Shown: in pieces, positions 1-7,837 of the stretch
Position numbering within the stretch: position 1 is the stretch's first letter
Layout: each line of letters starts with the position of its first letter
Origin: Bacteroidales bacterium
GTDB lineage: Bacteria > Bacteroidota > Bacteroidia > Bacteroidales > WCHB1-69
Direction of reading: 5' to 3'
NCBI GenBank assembly: GCA_017540505.1
Contig: JAFYAW010000016.1
Location: 34,278-98,277 of the forward strand
DNA length: 64,000 nucleotides
Position numbers and translations under genes: made by a program
The notes under the pieces: generated by a model
What the model was told of the DNA's origin: nothing
What the model saw: only the letters and a program-made list of their open reading frames with translations
Database searches by the model: none

Positions 1-107
1 GTGAGGTCGTAGCCGTAGATGCTGTCCCCTTCGGCCAGGAAATACTGGGCCAGCGCGCTCATGCCGATGCCGCCGATGCCGAGGAAGTAGATTCTTTTAT
101 TTGTCAT
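1..107 (-). CDS. murC: UDP-N-acetylmuramate--L-alanine ligase, N-terminal fragment (truncated by window edge)
   Basis: Only the first 35 codons are inside the window. The translation begins MTNKRIYFLGIGGIGMSAL, the Rossmann-type glycine-rich nucleotide-binding N-terminus typical of MurC. MurC adds L-alanine to UDP-MurNAc in the cytoplasm as the first step of the peptidoglycan stem peptide. The start codon at 105-107 lies inside the last codons of the upstream PorE-like gene (11-nt overlap), so the two are probably co-transcribed with tpiA. The identification rests on a short but characteristic segment; another Mur-ligase family member such as Mpl is the main alternative. Confidence 0.8.
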   Translation of the reverse strand, partial: MTNKRIYFLGIGGIGMSALAQYFLAEGDSIYGYDL

Positions 108-2145
108 AGATCAGGAAAACGGTTCTGCGGTTCTTGGCTCTGCCGGAGGCGGTGTTGTTGTCGGCGATGGGCTGGCTCTCGCCGTAGCCCTTGTAGCGCA
201 GCCGGCTGGCGGGTATGCCCTTGGCAATCACATAGTCGTAAACGGCCTTGGCACGGCGTTCGGAAAGTATTTGGTTGTCCTTGTCGTTGCCGATGTCGTC
301 GGTATGGCCCTGGATTTCCACCTTCACGGTGGGGTTGTCCTTGAGGAATTCGATGAAGAGGGCGATGATCATCTTGGAGGATGCCGTGAGCGTGGCGGAG
401 TTGGTCTCGTAGTAGATGTCGCGCAAGTCGCACACCTTGCCGGTCTCGATAGCCTTGACCTCGGCGTTCTTGGTCACCACCGGCTCGGTCATCTGCTCGG
501 GGGTGATCAGCTGCGAGTCGTAGGAGTGGCCCTCCTTCTTCACCGTGACGATGAGGGGCTGCGGGTCCTCCTTCTTTACCTCCGTGGCTACCGCATACTG
601 GCCGGTGTTGGCACTGACCACGCCGGTGGCGATGACGTTGGTGGCGGTGTCGCGGATTTCCACGGTGGCTCCTTCCAAGTCGCCGTCGTCGGCCGTCACC
701 TCGCCCTTCACAATCATCATCACGTGCGGACGGGCCTCCTCATACAGCTCGAACTCGTAGAAGTTCCAGTCGTCCTTCTGCATGGTCTTCTCGGTGATCT
801 TCCGCGAACAGAAATAGCCCGTCTTGCCGTCCAGACTGACGAAGAAGTTGACATCATCCCCCTCCGAATTGATCGGGTAACCAATGTTGACAGGCTCGGA
901 CCAGCGGTTCTTTTCGTCCAGTTTGGAGTAGAAGATATCCTGTCCGCCCATGCCGTCGTGGCCGTTGGAGGAGAAATAAAGCGTTTTGCTGTCCGTGTGT
1001 AGGAACGGCGAACGCTCGTCCTGTTCGGTGTTGATGATGGGGCCGGCGTTGACGGGTTTCTTCCAGGTGCCGTCGCTGTTGCGCTGCGTGAACCAGATGT
1101 CGGATCCACCGAATCCGCCGGGGCGGTCGGAGGCGAAGAAGAGCACTCTCCCGTCCGAGCTCAGCGACGGCTGCGACTCCCACGAGTCGTTGCGGTTGAT
1201 GTTGGTTCCCAAACTTTGGGGCTTGGTCCATTCCCCGTCAATCCACTCGGAGTAGTAGAGGTCGTAGTTGTTGTAGGCGCAGTTCTTGATGGTGACAGGC
1301 ACCAGCTTGGCGAAGATGATGAGGTCGTTGGTGATGTTGATGGTGGGACTGCCCTCGCCCTTGGAGTTGTTGAAGGGTTCCTCTAAGGGCTTGCCCGCGC
1401 CGAAATGCCCGCCTTTCTTCTTGCTGCAGCTGAAAAACTCTTTCAGCTTCGTCTCGCCGTGGCCGAAGGGATTGTCGTCTTTCACTTCCTGCCTGCGGGT
1501 GAAATAGAAGTAGTCGCCGTCAGGGGAGAGCGTGCCCAGATACTCGTCATGGGCGGTGGAGATGCCCTCCACGGGCTTGGGGTCGAACGGTACGGGATGG
1601 TTGAGGACGTTGTTGAAGAAGTTGGCCCGGCGTATCAGCAACATGGCCTCCTGCAGAAGCGTGTCCTTGCTGCCGGTGAAGGCGTCGGGATTGTCCACGA
1701 TCACCTGGGCGAACTTGACGGCCTCGTCGAAGCGCTCATTGAAGTAGGCCAGACGCGCCGCGTAGATGTTGTGGTGTATCTTGAAATAGGGACAGACATT
1801 GTAGATCCGGTTGAACGCCGCCAGTGCTTTGTTCACGTCCGACTTGTCCTTGGTGCAGGCCTGATAGTTGTTCCTCTGGATGGGAAGGTAGAGCCCCATG
1901 GCGTAATAGTAGTTGACCTCCAGATATTCGGGGTGCTCGTCTAAGATCTCATTATAGAGCTCGTAGGCTTCGTCTTTTTTGGCATGGGTGTGCAGATCGC
2001 GGGCCTTTTTGTAGATTTTCTCGCTGTTCTTGTCCATTTTCTGCTGGCATGGGTCGCCCTCGTCGTCTTGTGCGAAGACGGGAGCAAAGCATGCTAAGAA
2101 TGCCAAAAACAGCCAGAAACGTCTGCCCATAGGGTGGATTTTCAA
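97..2145 (-). CDS. PorE-like OmpA-family protein (TPR, PD40 beta-propeller, regulatory-like domain, OmpA C-terminus)
   Basis: The 682-residue protein starts with a signal peptide (hydrophobic segment around residues 9-24, cleavage after VFAQ). A TPR-like region follows at about 30-180, then PD40/WD40-like blades at about 190-470 (repeated SPDGDYFYF, SSDGRVLFFAS and TLYFSSNGHDGMGG motifs). Next comes a carboxypeptidase-regulatory-like beta-sandwich at about 475-560, then an OmpA peptidoglycan-binding domain with GHTDDIGN and NQILSERRAKAVYDYV. This order and length match PorE of the type IX secretion system, which anchors the machinery to peptidoglycan. Bacteroidetes carry several paralogues with the same layout, so PorE itself is an inference. 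It lies 24 nt after tpiA and overlaps murC, which suggests one operon. No convincing lipobox is seen. Confidence 0.85.
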   Translation of the reverse strand: MKIHPMGRRFWLFLAFLACFAPVFAQDDEGDPCQQKMDKNSEKIYKKARDLHTHAKKDEAYELYNEILDEHPEYLEVNYYYAMGLYLPIQRNNYQACTKDKSDVNKALAAFNRIYNVCPYFKIHHNIYAARLAYFNERFDEAVKFAQVIVDNPDAFTGSKDTLLQEAMLLIRRANFFNNVLNHPVPFDPKPVEGISTAHDEYLGTLSPDGDYFYFTRRQEVKDDNPFGHGETKLKEFFSCSKKKGGHFGAGKPLEEPFNNSKGEGSPTINITNDLIIFAKLVPVTIKNCAYNNYDLYYSEWIDGEWTKPQSLGTNINRNDSWESQPSLSSDGRVLFFASDRPGGFGGSDIWFTQRNSDGTWKKPVNAGPIINTEQDERSPFLHTDSKTLYFSSNGHDGMGGQDIFYSKLDEKNRWSEPVNIGYPINSEGDDVNFFVSLDGKTGYFCSRKITEKTMQKDDWNFYEFELYEEARPHVMMIVKGEVTADDGDLEGATVEIRDTATNVIATGVVSANTGQYAVATEVKKEDPQPLIVTVKKEGHSYDSQLITPEQMTEPVVTKNAEVKAIETGKVCDLRDIYYETNSATLTASSKMIIALFIEFLKDNPTVKVEIQGHTDDIGNDKDNQILSERRAKAVYDYVIAKGIPASRLRYKGYGESQPIADNNTASGRAKNRRTVFLIYDK

Positions 2146-2169
2146 TGATTATATTATAGAAGGAATCGT

Positions 2170-2952
2170 TTAGTTGTCTTTGGTGACAGTTTCGCCGGCC
2201 TCGATGATCTTGACGAAGTCGTCGGCCTTGAGGGAGGCGCCGCCGATGAGGCCGCCGTCCACATCCTGCTGTGAGAAGAGCTCGAGGGCGTTCTTGGCGT
2301 TGCAGCTGCCGCCGTAGAGGATGTAGGTGTCCACCGCCATCTGGGTGCCGAACTTCTTCTCGATGAGGGAGCGAATGTAGGCGAGCATCTCCTGTGCCTG
2401 CGCGGGCGTGGCGGTTTCGCCAGTGCCGATGGCCCAGATAGGTTCGTAGGCGATCATCACATTCTCCATCTGCTCGGGCGTGAGCGTGTAGAGGGTCTCC
2501 TCAATCTGCTGGCGCACCACGTCGAAGTGCTTGCCGGCCTTGCGTTCGTCTAACGACTCGCCGCAGCACATCACCGGCACGATGTCGTTGGCTAACAGAC
2601 GCAGCATCTTCTTGAGCACGATGGCGTTGGTCTCTCCGAAATATTTGCGGCGCTCGGAGTGGCCGATGATGCAGAAGGAGACATCCATGCTGGCCAGCAT
2701 CTCTGCGGAGACCTCGCCGGTGTAGGCGCCGTTCTCATATTCGCTCACGTTCTGCACGCCGGCGTAGAACTGGCTGTCGTCCTGACTGGCATGGTCCGTG
2801 ACCAGCTCGGCATAAACCATCGGCGGACACAGCACGACTTCGGTGGCAAGATTGTAGTTCTCTAATTTTTCTTCGATGGAGCTGATCAGATCTTCCGCTT
2901 CCTCGAAGTCCTTGTTCATTTTCCAGTTTCCAATGACGATTTTCGATTTCAT
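2170..2952 (-). CDS. tpiA: Triosephosphate isomerase
   Basis: This 260-residue cytoplasmic enzyme interconverts dihydroxyacetone phosphate and glyceraldehyde 3-phosphate. The family signatures are all present. The N-terminal GNWKMN carries the substrate Asn and Lys, IIGHSERRKYFGE carries the electrophilic His, and AYEPIWAIGTGETAT carries the catalytic Glu and the flexible loop 6. GGSC and GGLIGGASL form the phosphate-binding end. The length is normal. A TATCTTTG box on the minus strand at 3030-3037 gives a leader of roughly 70 nt. The PorE-like gene follows after 24 nt without an obvious promoter, so tpiA probably heads a tpiA, porE-like, murC transcript. Confidence 0.97.
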   Translation of the reverse strand: MKSKIVIGNWKMNKDFEEAEDLISSIEEKLENYNLATEVVLCPPMVYAELVTDHASQDDSQFYAGVQNVSEYENGAYTGEVSAEMLASMDVSFCIIGHSERRKYFGETNAIVLKKMLRLLANDIVPVMCCGESLDERKAGKHFDVVRQQIEETLYTLTPEQMENVMIAYEPIWAIGTGETATPAQAQEMLAYIRSLIEKKFGTQMAVDTYILYGGSCNAKNALELFSQQDVDGGLIGGASLKADDFVKIIEAGETVTKDN

Positions 2953-3029
2953 AAAGTGGTAGGTGTTTATGGGATTAATTGATTATGTTAATGAAAAGAA
3001 AATGGTTGCGAACTTGCACAACGCGGTGG

Positions 3030-3037
3030 CAAAGATA
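3030..3037 (-). promoter_or_regulatory. Bacteroidetes -7 promoter box for tpiA
   Basis: CAAAGATA on the plus strand is TATCTTTG on the minus strand, the TAnnTTTG -7 element used by the primary sigma factor of Bacteroidetes. It lies 78 bp upstream of the tpiA start codon. Confidence 0.65.
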
Positions 3038-3129
3038 TGTTTTTTTCGGATATAAGGATGATAAAAAAAGAACGGGGAATTCGGCCTCTCCGAGGCCGTG
3101 TCTTCATGCCTTGTTTGAGACGACAGCTA

Positions 3130-3200
3130 TGGATGTCCCGAAGGGACATAATCTTATTAACCCCACATAAGCGACCGGAGGGAGCGCAATGTGGGGCTGA
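3130..3200. repeat. Palindromic REP-like element in the tpiA-pepP intergenic region
   Basis: The divergent gap 2953-3451 holds no convincing gene. It contains a perfect hairpin, ATGTCCC (3133-3139), gaa, GGGACAT (3143-3149), followed by TTATTAAC (3154-3161). A second inverted repeat, CCCCACAT (3161-3168) with ATGTGGGG (3189-3196), encloses a GC-rich loop. The stretch to about 3290 stays GC-rich and unlike the flanking AT-rich spacer. A similar palindrome followed by TTATTAAC occurs at 30579-30614. It is probably a dispersed non-coding repeat; short frames through it look accidental. Confidence 0.6.
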
Positions 3201-3410
3201 ATACGCCGCGTGCGAAACCTCGCGGCGCGGCACACGCGTGACACGAGAGTGGACACCCGCCGCCGCGAAAGGGTAAGACGTGCCACGAAGGGACTGAAAA
3301 AATCATACTTTTTTATGCCAATCTATCCAAAAAATACGTATTTTCAAGCGTTTTTGCATCTACCACAATCTTGGCAAAAATGATAAAGGCGAATGCTCGC
3401 GAAAATTGAG

Positions 3411-3418
3411 TATCTTTG
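3411..3418 (+). promoter_or_regulatory. Bacteroidetes -7 promoter box for pepP
   Basis: TATCTTTG lies 33 bp before the ATG at 3452, the usual distance in this lineage. It would drive pepP and the downstream KamB-like gene, which starts two bases after the pepP stop codon. Confidence 0.7.
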
Positions 3419-3451
3419 CCGCCTGTTGTTTTTTATTAAAACCTGATTGTT

Positions 3452-4744
3452 ATGCGTTATCAACCCCTCTCTGCCCAGTTTTATGCTCGCAACCGCCGGA
3501 ATGTGGTGGGCGAAATGGAACCCGAATCCTTAGCCGTGCTTGTCTCCCACGACGAATACCCCCGTTGCGGCGACACGACGCATCCTTTCCGCCAGAACTC
3601 CAATCTGCTCTATCTGTGCGGCATTGACCAGGAGGACACCTTCCTGACCCTCTCGCCCTGGCACCCGAATCCGGATTACCGGGAGATCCTTTTCATAAAG
3701 AATCCTTCTCCCGAGAAAATCATCTGGTTCGGTCATCGTTTTTCCAAGGAGCAGGCTTCGGAAATATCTGGCATCAAGACGGTGATGTTCGCGGAGGAGT
3801 TCGAGGGCGTCCTGAACGACCTGATGACGCACGCGCGCCACGTCTATCTGCATATCCCGGAAGATCCCCGCATGAAACCCGACTTCCCCACGCGCGAGAT
3901 ACGGTTCGCCAAGCAGCTCCGCAACGACTACCCGCTGCACGACTACCGCCGTTTGGCCCCGATTCTCTATCCGTTGCGCGCCACCAAGTCGCCCGAGGAG
4001 TTGGAGACGCTCCGCAAGGCCTGTCAGATCACACGCTCGATGTTCGAGCGCGCGTTGACGGTGGTGGAGCCCGGACGCTATGAGTATGAGGTGGAGGCGG
4101 AGATGACCTGCGAACTGCTGCGGCAGGGGGCCACCACCCACTCGTTTGCCCCCATCGTGGCTTCCGGAGCCGACACCTGTATTTTACATTATATAAAAAA
4201 TGACAAGGTTATGCAGGATGGCGACCTGCTTCTGATGGATTTCGGTGCCGAGTATGCCAATTATGCCGGCGACTGCTCGCGCACGGTGCCCGTGAACGGC
4301 AAGTTCACCCCGCGCCAGCGACAGGTGTATGAGGCGGTGTTGTCCATTTATAAGGAGACAATCCCGAAATTCAAACCCGGCATGACCATCCATAAGATCA
4401 ATGATTTTGTTTTCAAACGGATGGATGAGGAACTGATCAAGCTGGGCCTCTACACCGAGCGCGATGTGGCCTTGCAGGATCCGGCAAAGCCCTGTTTCAA
4501 AAGGTATTATATGCACAATACCAGCCATTTCATCGGTTTGGATGTGCATGATGTGGGCCAGCGCGACTGGGTGTTCCAACCCGGCCATGTGCTCAGCTGC
4601 GAGCCGGGCATCTACATCGCCGAGGAGGGCATCGGCGTGCGTATCGAGACGGACGTGGTGGTGGCCGAAAATCCTATCGACCTCTTCGCCGGCACGCCTG
4701 TGGAGGTGGAGGAGATTGAATCCGCCATGCGCCGTAATGTCTGA
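3452..4744 (+). CDS. pepP: Xaa-Pro aminopeptidase (aminopeptidase P, M24B)
   Basis: The 430-residue protein has an N-terminal AMP_N (creatinase-like) domain (about 1-150) and a C-terminal M24 pita-bread metallopeptidase domain. The dinuclear metal ligands are recognisable: the Asp of LLMDFGAEY and of YAGDCSRT, the His of HNTSHFIGLDVHD, and the Glu residues of CEPGIYIAEEGIG and RIETDVVV. It removes N-terminal residues that precede proline, a step most peptidases cannot perform, in the cytoplasm. That suits a peptide-consuming organism with a secreted protease elsewhere in the window. The length is normal and the start follows a promoter at 3411. Confidence 0.95.
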   Translation: MRYQPLSAQFYARNRRNVVGEMEPESLAVLVSHDEYPRCGDTTHPFRQNSNLLYLCGIDQEDTFLTLSPWHPNPDYREILFIKNPSPEKIIWFGHRFSKEQASEISGIKTVMFAEEFEGVLNDLMTHARHVYLHIPEDPRMKPDFPTREIRFAKQLRNDYPLHDYRRLAPILYPLRATKSPEELETLRKACQITRSMFERALTVVEPGRYEYEVEAEMTCELLRQGATTHSFAPIVASGADTCILHYIKNDKVMQDGDLLLMDFGAEYANYAGDCSRTVPVNGKFTPRQRQVYEAVLSIYKETIPKFKPGMTIHKINDFVFKRMDEELIKLGLYTERDVALQDPAKPCFKRYYMHNTSHFIGLDVHDVGQRDWVFQPGHVLSCEPGIYIAEEGIGVRIETDVVVAENPIDLFAGTPVEVEEIESAMRRNV

Positions 4745-4746
4745 TT

Positions 4747-5814
4747 GTGATATCCTGTAAACCGTTCTGCATCATGCCTTTCCTGTCACAGATCCTGAAG
4801 TGTCGTTCGCTGTCCATTGTCGGTATGGCCAAGAATACCGGTAAGACGGTATGCCTCAACTATATCCTCGACCAGCTGCGTCGGACGGATAAGGTGATCG
4901 CTGTGACCTCTATCGGGCTGGATGGGGAGAAGACCGACCAGGTGACGCAGACCGAGAAGCCGGAAGTGACATTGGCGGCGGGCACCTATTTTGTGACGTC
5001 AGAGTACCATTACCGCCAGCGTCAACTGCTTTCCGAGATCTGTGCGCTCTCGTTGGAGACCACCTCGCTGGGCCGTTTGGTGACGGCCCGTGTGCTGCAG
5101 GAGGGCAAGGTGATCCTGACGGGGCCGTCGTCCACGGGCCGTATCCGCGAACTGATTGAGGATATGCGCGTTCGGGATGTTGATCTTACCATAATTGACG
5201 GTGCGCTCTCACGGAAGAGTCCGGCGTCTCCATCCGTTACCGATGGGCTGATCCTGACTACCGGCGCGGCCATCGCCCCAGATCTGAATACAGTGGTGGC
5301 GAAAACCCGTTTTGTATATAAACTGATAGGTCTGCCGGAGTATGACACCCCTTTGCGAGAGGAACTGCTGCTGGCCGACCCAGGCATTTTCACGATAGGG
5401 GAGGACAAGGCCTACCGCCTGCCCATTGCCTCCCCACTGCTGTTCGCCAAGTGCAAGGAACAGCTGTTCGCCAAGGGCAACACCTTGTTTGTCAGCGGTA
5501 TTGTGACGGATGCGATATTGGATTATCTGCGGATGCAGCCGAATGTCAAGGATGTGAAGGTGGTGGTGAAGGATTTCACGAAAATATTTGTCACCCCGTT
5601 TGTGCTGCAGGGCTTTCTGCAGAAGGGCGGGCAACTGATGGTGCTGAAGGCCCCGAATCTGTTAGCGATGTGCGTGAATCCCGTGTCGCCCACGGGCTTC
5701 AAGGTGGAATCGCGCCAGCTTTGTGAGGCGCTGCAGGCGGTGGTGAAGGAGCCTGTTTACGATGTGATGCAGATAGAGGGCGGACAGGTCACTTCTCCGG
5801 AATCCGGAATGTGA
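4747..5814 (+). CDS. P-loop protein, probable lysine 5,6-aminomutase reactivase subunit KamB-like
   Basis: The 355-residue protein carries a Walker A motif GMAKNTGKT at residues 26-34, directly after a short beta strand (SLSIV). A Walker B-like DLTIIDGALSR lies near residue 145. The remainder has no transmembrane segment or other domain I can name. The SIVGMAKNTGKT start is what I recall for the KamB accessory protein of D-lysine 5,6-aminomutase, which with MutS-like KamC is thought to restore inactivated enzyme. kamD and kamE lie 8-14 kb away, which supports the guess, but no kamC is in the window. The start is GTG at 4747; the in-frame ATG at 4774 is equally possible. It is tightly coupled to pepP. 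An unrelated P-loop NTPase cannot be excluded. Confidence 0.6.
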   Translation: MISCKPFCIMPFLSQILKCRSLSIVGMAKNTGKTVCLNYILDQLRRTDKVIAVTSIGLDGEKTDQVTQTEKPEVTLAAGTYFVTSEYHYRQRQLLSEICALSLETTSLGRLVTARVLQEGKVILTGPSSTGRIRELIEDMRVRDVDLTIIDGALSRKSPASPSVTDGLILTTGAAIAPDLNTVVAKTRFVYKLIGLPEYDTPLREELLLADPGIFTIGEDKAYRLPIASPLLFAKCKEQLFAKGNTLFVSGIVTDAILDYLRMQPNVKDVKVVVKDFTKIFVTPFVLQGFLQKGGQLMVLKAPNLLAMCVNPVSPTGFKVESRQLCEALQAVVKEPVYDVMQIEGGQVTSPESGM

Positions 5815-6295
5815 TAGGCTGGCTGACATGTTTGTTGTGACGGGTGGTTGCCACGAAATGGCACACACCGATATCCCCTGCTTCAAGATCCCGAATTTTC
5901 ACGGAAAAATCATCCCCTTTCCGGTGGGTGGCATCCACGACGTATCGTTGCGGATGCTTCTGCGTGTTGTAAGCGAATTGCGCATACTTTATTTTCTCTT
6001 TGTCCGAATGTGCGGTGCCATGGAAGGTGACAGTGGGGTGGCTGCCCGACAGCAGGCTTCGGTTGGGATCGATGGTGATTTCGTTGAATCCAAGGATGAG
6101 CCCTTCCTCCGAAAGTGTGTCGGGTGTGCAGATGATGCGCATGATCGGCTTGGGAGGTGTTTTGCTCTGGTGATAGATATACCAGCCTGCCCCGAGACAC
6201 AGGAGTGCTAACAAAAGAATCCGGATGAATCGCCAGATGGTGCGGCGGGATTCCGGTTCCGTTTCAGGCGTGACGTGCGTGAGTTCAGAGGACAT
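5789..6295 (-). CDS. Small membrane-anchored protein of unknown function
   Basis: The 168-residue protein has a charged N-terminal tail, then one hydrophobic helix at about residues 23-43 (FIRILLLALLCLGAGWYIYH). A soluble domain of about 120 residues follows, rich in beta-strand-like segments and ending in QPITFRIPEK. I do not recognise the family. The helix without a clear cleavage site suggests a single-pass inner-membrane protein with a periplasmic domain. It follows the lipoprotein gene by 12 nt, forming a two-gene unit, and its 3' end overlaps the convergent KamB-like gene by 26 nt. Confidence 0.75.
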   Translation of the reverse strand: MSSELTHVTPETEPESRRTIWRFIRILLLALLCLGAGWYIYHQSKTPPKPIMRIICTPDTLSEEGLILGFNEITIDPNRSLLSGSHPTVTFHGTAHSDKEKIKYAQFAYNTQKHPQRYVVDATHRKGDDFSVKIRDLEAGDIGVCHFVATTRHNKHVSQPITFRIPEK

Positions 6296-6307
6296 GACGA
6301 TAGTGGT

Positions 6308-6751
6308 TTAATAGGAGGCTTGGCCGTTCAATACCAGGCGCCAGTGGTTGTGCTCTTCGTCATCATATTCGAAAATCAGCTCTTTCTTTGTGAGCTTCAT
6401 GACTTTGGCTGTGTATTGGTAATGATGCCCTATGATGGTGAAGTCAAGCTCCAGCTGGGTGTTCTTGTCCTGCAGGACCCAGGTGCTGAAGGTGGATTCG
6501 CGGACCTGCCCGTTGTAGTAGAGCATGACGGTCAGGATATGGTCAGCATACATGTTGTAATAAACCCCCGGGCGATTGGCTTGTAGATCGGCATCCTCAA
6601 TGGTTTCATCGTTCAGATAGACGTGCACCACCTTCCAGGCGTTGACAATCCGATATTCGGGGCTGATTTTGGTGCTTTCCGGATAGCAGGAGGTGCAGCA
6701 CACGGCCACGAAGCCTAACAGAAGGACGAATAGGATTTTGCGGGTTTTCAT
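6308..6751 (-). CDS. Putative lipoprotein, lipocalin-like
   Basis: The 147-residue protein begins with Lys/Arg residues and a hydrophobic stretch ending FVAVCCTSCYP. This is a Bacteroidetes-style lipoprotein signal with Cys about 22 as the likely lipidated residue. The mature part has alternating hydrophobic strands (HILTVMLYYNGQVRESTFSTW, KELIFEYDDEE, HWRLVL), resembling the small lipocalin-like lipoproteins common in Bacteroidales. The exact family and role are unknown. A TACTTTTG promoter lies at 6814-6821 on the minus strand, and the membrane protein at 5789-6295 follows. Confidence 0.75.
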   Translation of the reverse strand: MKTRKILFVLLLGFVAVCCTSCYPESTKISPEYRIVNAWKVVHVYLNDETIEDADLQANRPGVYYNMYADHILTVMLYYNGQVRESTFSTWVLQDKNTQLELDFTIIGHHYQYTAKVMKLTKKELIFEYDDEEHNHWRLVLNGQASY

Positions 6752-6813
6752 ATATTTTTCTTCAAAAATGTATGTTAAACATTCCTGCTTATAGACAGGA
6801 TGAATTGATTTTG

Positions 6814-6821
6814 CAAAAGTA
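6814..6821 (-). promoter_or_regulatory. Bacteroidetes -7 promoter box for the lipoprotein operon
   Basis: CAAAAGTA on the plus strand is TACTTTTG on the minus strand, 63 bp upstream of the lipoprotein start. The AT-rich spacer 6752-7024 also carries the divergent promoter of the next gene. Confidence 0.6.
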
Positions 6822-6993
6822 GCTATTTTTTATGAAAAGAAGACAATATGTTTTTTTCAATTGGATTTTATGGAATGCCAGCATCTTACAAAACCATATA
6901 CTCATTTTTCAATTTAAAATCCCCACCCTTCATATTAAATTTAACAATTAATTGTTAAAATAAATTATTTGTAAAAATAATAAAAATATTTTG

Positions 6994-7001
6994 TATCTTT
7001 G
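6994..7001 (+). promoter_or_regulatory. Bacteroidetes -7 promoter box for the outer-membrane protein pair
   Basis: TATCTTTG lies 24 bp before the ATG at 7025, with a TTTG element at 6968-6971 that could serve as the -33 box. The two genes downstream are separated by only 12 nt and probably share this promoter. Confidence 0.65.
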
Positions 7002-7024
7002 CGATTGATATAAAATATTGGAAT

Positions 7025-7825
7025 ATGATAGGGGGGAGGAAAAACAATGATTATGAAATAGCAATCCATCTTATGTTGCTTTGGATAGTGATAGGGGGAG
7101 GATGGCTTGAGGGAAGGGCGCAGATGGACACCCGCACCTGCTTTCTGCTTTATACTGCATCGGACATTCCCGCGGCATACTGCATGATGAACACATCGGT
7201 TCTATCGTTAGAAGTGAATAACGATTTCTGTACCAAGGAGATGACAAACTCCATATTGTGCGGCACATACACGCGTAAGGGACATAACCTGTTGCTTTCG
7301 TTCTCGCATTACGGATACCACGCGTTCGGGGAAATGACGGTGCAGGCGGGCTATGGGAGGCGCTTCGGCGGGCGTGTGGCTGCCACCTTCCAAGGTGTTT
7401 ATCGCCTGCAACACGCCCGACTCTACGCCTGCCAACATTCCGTCACCTTCTCCCTGTCATTCTATTGCACCATAACCGAGAAGCTGAACCTCGGGGTGGC
7501 GGTCTTCAACCCGGCTGCGCTGAAACAGGGCATCGTAGGGCACGAGACCATCCCCATCCGATTCTATGCGCAAATCGGATACCTGCCCGACCGCCGTCTG
7601 GCCGGCAGCCTCTTCTGCGAAAAAGAGCTGCCGGGAAAATTCAATGCCGGCCTCCGATTGCTGTACCATCCGACAACCCATCTGTTTCTGGAAACCCGCT
7701 GCGGACTCAACAGTCTGACCGTCCGCGTATCCGTGCCATGGAAGAGATTCCACATCGGATGCTCCGCCCAATGGCATTATCGGGTGGGATTCTCACCCGC
7801 CTGCCAAATCGATTGCATCTTTTAG
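7025..7825 (+). CDS. Predicted outer-membrane beta-barrel protein
   Basis: The 266-residue protein has an N-terminal hydrophobic segment (residues 12-28, IAIHLMLLWIVIGGG) and a likely cleavage after EGRAQ. Many alternating amphipathic strands follow (GHNLLLSFSHYGYH, GEMTVQAGYGRRFG, HSVTFSLSFYC, LNLGVAVFNP). It ends in phenylalanine (CQIDCIF), as beta-barrel proteins usually do. No named family is recognised. It is followed after 12 nt by the HhH outer-membrane protein, so the two products may act together. Secretin-like or PorV-like families were considered but no signature supports them. Confidence 0.7.
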   Translation: MIGGRKNNDYEIAIHLMLLWIVIGGGWLEGRAQMDTRTCFLLYTASDIPAAYCMMNTSVLSLEVNNDFCTKEMTNSILCGTYTRKGHNLLLSFSHYGYHAFGEMTVQAGYGRRFGGRVAATFQGVYRLQHARLYACQHSVTFSLSFYCTITEKLNLGVAVFNPAALKQGIVGHETIPIRFYAQIGYLPDRRLAGSLFCEKELPGKFNAGLRLLYHPTTHLFLETRCGLNSLTVRVSVPWKRFHIGCSAQWHYRVGFSPACQIDCIF

Positions 7826-7837
7826 CCCCTCAATGCC

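Noticed and set aside
2988-3276. Short open frames in the tpiA-pepP spacer
   Set aside because: They run through palindromic repeat sequence on both strands at once, which points to a GC-rich non-coding repeat.
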